Shown here one piece after another: positions 61,633 to 64,000 of a stretch of DNA of 64,000 nucleotides. Position numbers and translations under genes: made by a program. Position 1 is the stretch's first letter; each line of letters starts with the position of its first letter. The notes under the pieces are model-generated. The model saw nothing but the letters and a program-made list of their open reading frames with translations, was not told the origin of the DNA and did not search any database. This stretch comes from Clostridiaceae bacterium (GTDB taxonomy: Bacteria; Bacillota; Clostridia; Lachnospirales; Lachnospiraceae): the NCBI GenBank assembly GCA_910575585.1, contig CAJTGF010000004.1, positions 124,001 through 188,000 on the forward strand, written 5' to 3'.

Positions 61633-62392
61633 TGTAATGGATTTTGAGAGTGTCAGGAAGAATATGCCAAGAGAGGAATTCGACATTGTATATGATATGC
61701 TGGTATTGGCGCCGGATCATATTAAAGAGAGATTGACGCTTTTAAATTGTGACAGGTATATAATGATTTCTTCGGCTGAAATATATGAAGAGCGCCATAT
61801 TGGGATTCGGGAAGAGGAGTATAATGCGGAAAGAGAAAATTGGGCATATTGTGGTTACGAAGGTGCTTCCTACAAGATAAGGAAACGATATGCGGAGTCG
61901 GCACTGGTAACTGATTTTAAGGATATTCCATCTATAAGGGTAAGATTTCCGGTTGTTTTGTCTTCCGAAGATTATACAAAGCGGATTGTGTGGTATGTCG
62001 AACATATTATCAACCGCATACCCATGTATATCAATAATATGAAGGAAAAACTTGCGTTTATTTCATCTGAAGATTCAGGAGCGTTTCTGGAACGATTATG
62101 TGATCTGGATGGAGGAACCTTTCAACTTTTTAGAGAGCATAAAGCGATAAACGCTGCAGGAGAAGGGATTCTTTCGCCTGCGGAAATATGTCAGCAGATA
62201 GAGACGCTTTCTGGAGAAAGGGCTATTTACAGCAATCCCATGCTATTTACCCCAGATGTTGATGAAGCCCCTTTTAATGGCTGCAGGACATATTCGTTAG
62301 ATACCAGCGCGGCTAAACAAACAGGATTTACGTTTATGAGGAATGAAGAGTATCTTATGAGTATTTTGAAGAAACATATTAATCATGTATAA
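61610..62392 (+). pseudogene. NAD-dependent epimerase/dehydratase (SDR), N-terminal part deleted
   Basis: The frame reads FYLDVMDFESVRKNM, FDIVYDMLVLAP, YIMISSAEIYEERH with the catalytic Ser, and YGEGASYKIRKRYAE-like sequence with a YxxxK pair. The substrate half is complete to 62392. The Rossmann fold start with its GxxGxxG loop is missing; about 50 residues would be expected ahead of 61622. The TTG at 61610 has no RBS. With the broken gene before it, this marks a deletion of unknown size. Confidence 0.6.
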
Positions 62393-62394
62393 GT

Positions 62395-62446
62395 CTGCCA
62401 TAGTGGTAGAACTGATTACTACAGGGGCAGATAGGCGTTTTTGAGT
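62395..62446 (+). terminator. Possible terminator before the last DegT gene
   Basis: TCTGCC (62395-62400) pairs with GGCAGA near 62425, with further pairing inside, followed by GGCGTTTTTGAG. Confidence 0.4.
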
Positions 62447-62468
62447 TTAAAGGAGATGGAGGAAAGCA

Positions 62469-63578
62469 ATGGAACAAACAAAGATCATGCCCAATAATCT
62501 GCTCAGAGACTTTGAGCAGTATCAAAAGGAATTTGAGGATGCTGCGCTGTTGGCGCTGCGGTCAGGATGGTACATATTGGGGGAGCAGCTTTGCAGTTTT
62601 GAGGAGCAGTTTGCGGCTTATAATCATGCGAAATACTGCGTTGGTCTGGCGTCAGGACTGGATGCTCTTTGGATCGCGTTCCGGGTCCTGGGCATCGGTG
62701 AAGGGGATGAAGTGATCGTTCAGGCGAATACCTATATTGCCAGCGTTATGGGGATTACGATCAACGGGGCAGTGCCTGTATTTGTCGAACCTGACGACTA
62801 TTATGGGATAGATGCGGACAGGATCGAGGAGAAGATAACAGGGAGGACGAAGGCGGTCCTGGCTGTACATCTTTATGGTATCCCATGTCAGATGGATAAG
62901 ATTGTGGATATTTGTAACAGACATAAGCTGGCATTGGTTGAAGACTGCGCCCAGTCCCACGGCGCCAGCTTTCATGGTCAGATGACAGGAACTTTTGGAG
63001 ATGTGGGCTGCTTTTCCTTTTATCCTACAAAAAATCTGGGGGCCTTTGGAGACGGGGGAGCAGTACTTGTTGGTTCTGATGAACTGGATGCCAGGTTCCG
63101 GATTTTTCGCAACTATGGTTCGGAGGAACATTATAAGAACATCATCGTGGGAGCTAACAGCAGATTAGATGAGATACAGGCGGGTATGCTGAAGGTTAAG
63201 TTAAAACATTTAGACGAGATAACGGCCAAAAGACAGATGATTGCGAAGCGGTATGATGAAGGGATTACAAATCCGAAGTTTATGCTCCCAAAGGTCAGGA
63301 CGGGATGCAGTGGTGTGTACCATCAATATGTGATAAGAGCGGAAGATAAAGAGCAGAGGGAAAGCCTGATAGAATATCTTGATGAAAGGGGGATTGGTAC
63401 GATCATACATTACCCGATACCGCCGCATCTTGCGGAGGCATACAGGTATCTGGGGTATAGGGGTGGTGATTTTCCTATTACGGAGCATTATGCAGATACC
63501 GTATTATCCATTCCAATGTATAATGGATATACGGAAGAGGAGCAGAGGTATGTGATTAAGGCGTTGAATGAGTTTTAG
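62469..63578 (+). CDS. DegT/DnrJ/EryC1/StrS sugar aminotransferase (FdtB/QdtB-like)
   Basis: 369 residues, complete. ALRSGWYILGEQLCSFEEQFAAY at the N-terminus, VIVQANTYIASVMGI, VEDCAQSHGASFHG, and the PLP-lysine motif SFYPTKNLGAFGDGGA. The sequence is of the 3-keto sugar type (FdtB/QdtB), which fits the two FdtA-like genes upstream: 4-keto to 3-keto isomerisation, then 3-amination with glutamate. GGAGATGGAGG precedes ATG. No acetyltransferase (FdtC/QdtC) is seen in the window. Confidence 0.9.
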   Translation: MEQTKIMPNNLLRDFEQYQKEFEDAALLALRSGWYILGEQLCSFEEQFAAYNHAKYCVGLASGLDALWIAFRVLGIGEGDEVIVQANTYIASVMGITINGAVPVFVEPDDYYGIDADRIEEKITGRTKAVLAVHLYGIPCQMDKIVDICNRHKLALVEDCAQSHGASFHGQMTGTFGDVGCFSFYPTKNLGAFGDGGAVLVGSDELDARFRIFRNYGSEEHYKNIIVGANSRLDEIQAGMLKVKLKHLDEITAKRQMIAKRYDEGITNPKFMLPKVRTGCSGVYHQYVIRAEDKEQRESLIEYLDERGIGTIIHYPIPPHLAEAYRYLGYRGGDFPITEHYADTVLSIPMYNGYTEEEQRYVIKALNEF

Positions 63579-63656
63579 TTGAAGGTTTAAGGGAAGATTC
63601 TTTTGCCGTCGTGCGGCAGTTTTACATATTACGTTCTCATCTGCGAAAAGGGCAGG

Positions 63657-64000
63657 TCATTTGCTGGTTGGCAAGGTTTGCATCAGAGCAAAGAAATGTT
63701 GCTCCTTGCCGCTGCTGAAATAGTTATACCACGCTTCCAGCGTATCAGGTTGAAAGACTTCCAAACGCTCAATGCTTTGTCTTGCCCATAACAAAGCCCC
63801 AGTGGAACTTGCGGTAATCAAGTTGTGGTCTGCAACAGAGGGGTTATCAACATAGAAGTGCTGTCCTTTGTAATGGGGACAACACATTTCAAGGTATCCC
63901 ATTCCATTGCTGGTGTGGGGGCGGTGATCCAGTAGGCCTGCATTTGCCAATGCAACAGTGGCACCGCAGATGGCACATACCGTAGCGCCTGCTAAAAGGA
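63657..64000 (-). CDS. DJ-1/PfpI family protein, cut by the right window edge
   Basis: About 114 C-terminal residues. Reading in from the edge the frame gives LLAGATVCAICGATVALANAGLL, whose Cys-Gly lies in the nucleophile elbow of DJ-1/PfpI proteins. RPHTSNGMGYLEMCCP and DHNLITASSTGALLWA follow, the latter a conserved C-terminal region. Members include glyoxalase-like and protease-like enzymes. The start lies beyond 64000. It is convergent with the polysaccharide locus, so may be the resident genome beyond the island. Confidence 0.85.
   Translation of the reverse strand, partial: LLAGATVCAICGATVALANAGLLDHRPHTSNGMGYLEMCCPHYKGQHFYVDNPSVADHNLITASSTGALLWARQSIERLEVFQPDTLEAWYNYFSSGKEQHFFALMQTLPTSK

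Overview
The window comes from a moderately GC-rich Firmicute, most likely a gut Lachnospiraceae (Clostridium cluster XIVa type). The grounds are the hrcA-grpE-dnaK-dnaJ heat-shock operon with a CIRCE operator, the ireB-ruvX-DUF1292 trio followed by an mltG-like gene, trmR and trhP (the same order as Bacillus subtilis yrzL-yrrK-yrzB-yrrL-yrrM-yrrO), RNase J, a PerR-type Fur protein, rubrerythrin, and a single-chain class II glycyl-tRNA synthetase next to recO. The species cannot be read from the sequence.

Layout. 1-1.5 kb: a secreted 3D-domain protein on the minus strand. 1.6-6.9 kb: the CIRCE-controlled chaperone operon, with an unusual nested palindrome between dnaK and dnaJ. 7.0-8.4 kb: a HigBA-type toxin-antitoxin module whose antitoxin carries an ImmA/IrrE protease domain. 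8.4-11.07 kb: an AT-rich patchwork of broken insertion sequences, bounded by 17-bp terminal inverted repeats and a 5-bp target duplication, carrying two small unrecognised genes (a secreted protein and a one-helix membrane peptide). 11.2-31.99 kb: mostly housekeeping genes on the plus strand: proC, a cell-wall-binding-repeat protein, an AAA ATPase, prmA, rsmE, a cysteine desulfurase plus thiI (tRNA thiolation), an HPr-like protein, mtaB, ireB, ruvX, a Fur regulator, RNase J, trmR-trhP (tRNA wobble uridine hydroxylation and methylation), a YdcF protein, an M16C peptidase and era. 32.0-42.6 kb: rubrerythrin and a PerR-like regulator with a clear PerR box, two MATE exporters (one beside a MarR regulator with its own operator), recO, glyS, rarA and a split chromate transporter. 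Three copies of a small palindromic, MITE-like repeat lie between genes here.

42.7-64 kb looks like an integrated island. It begins at a tRNA-Thr(GGT) gene followed by a tyrosine integrase with five 11-bp-spaced repeats at its 3' end. Next come a candidate type I toxin-antitoxin locus too short for ordinary gene callers, a coiled-coil protein, the C-terminal stub of an S24 repressor, a Uma2-family gene and an intact-looking IS630 element. The IS has cut off the 5' end of a DegT aminotransferase gene. From there to 63.6 kb runs a surface-polysaccharide locus, AT-rich in its middle: initiating sugar-phosphate transferase, LicD, a TarI/IspD-like cytidylyltransferase, two intact SDRs, GT4 and GT2 glycosyltransferases, a Wzy-like polymerase, an acyltransferase, an ATP-grasp ligase, a class III aminotransferase, two FdtA-like ketoisomerases, a Wzx flippase and a second DegT aminotransferase. 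Two broken genes at 61.3-62.4 kb mark a deletion. The locus is consistent with a Wzx/Wzy-type glycan carrying 3-amino-3,6-dideoxyhexose and a CDP-linked substituent; the ATP-grasp/SDR/aminotransferase block is the least explained part. The right end holds a DJ-1/PfpI gene cut by the window edge.

The most unusual feature is at 44.13-44.44 kb. A short hydrophobic toxin-like peptide and a convergent untranslated RNA share a bidirectional terminator, and their promoters and leaders are inverted copies of each other.
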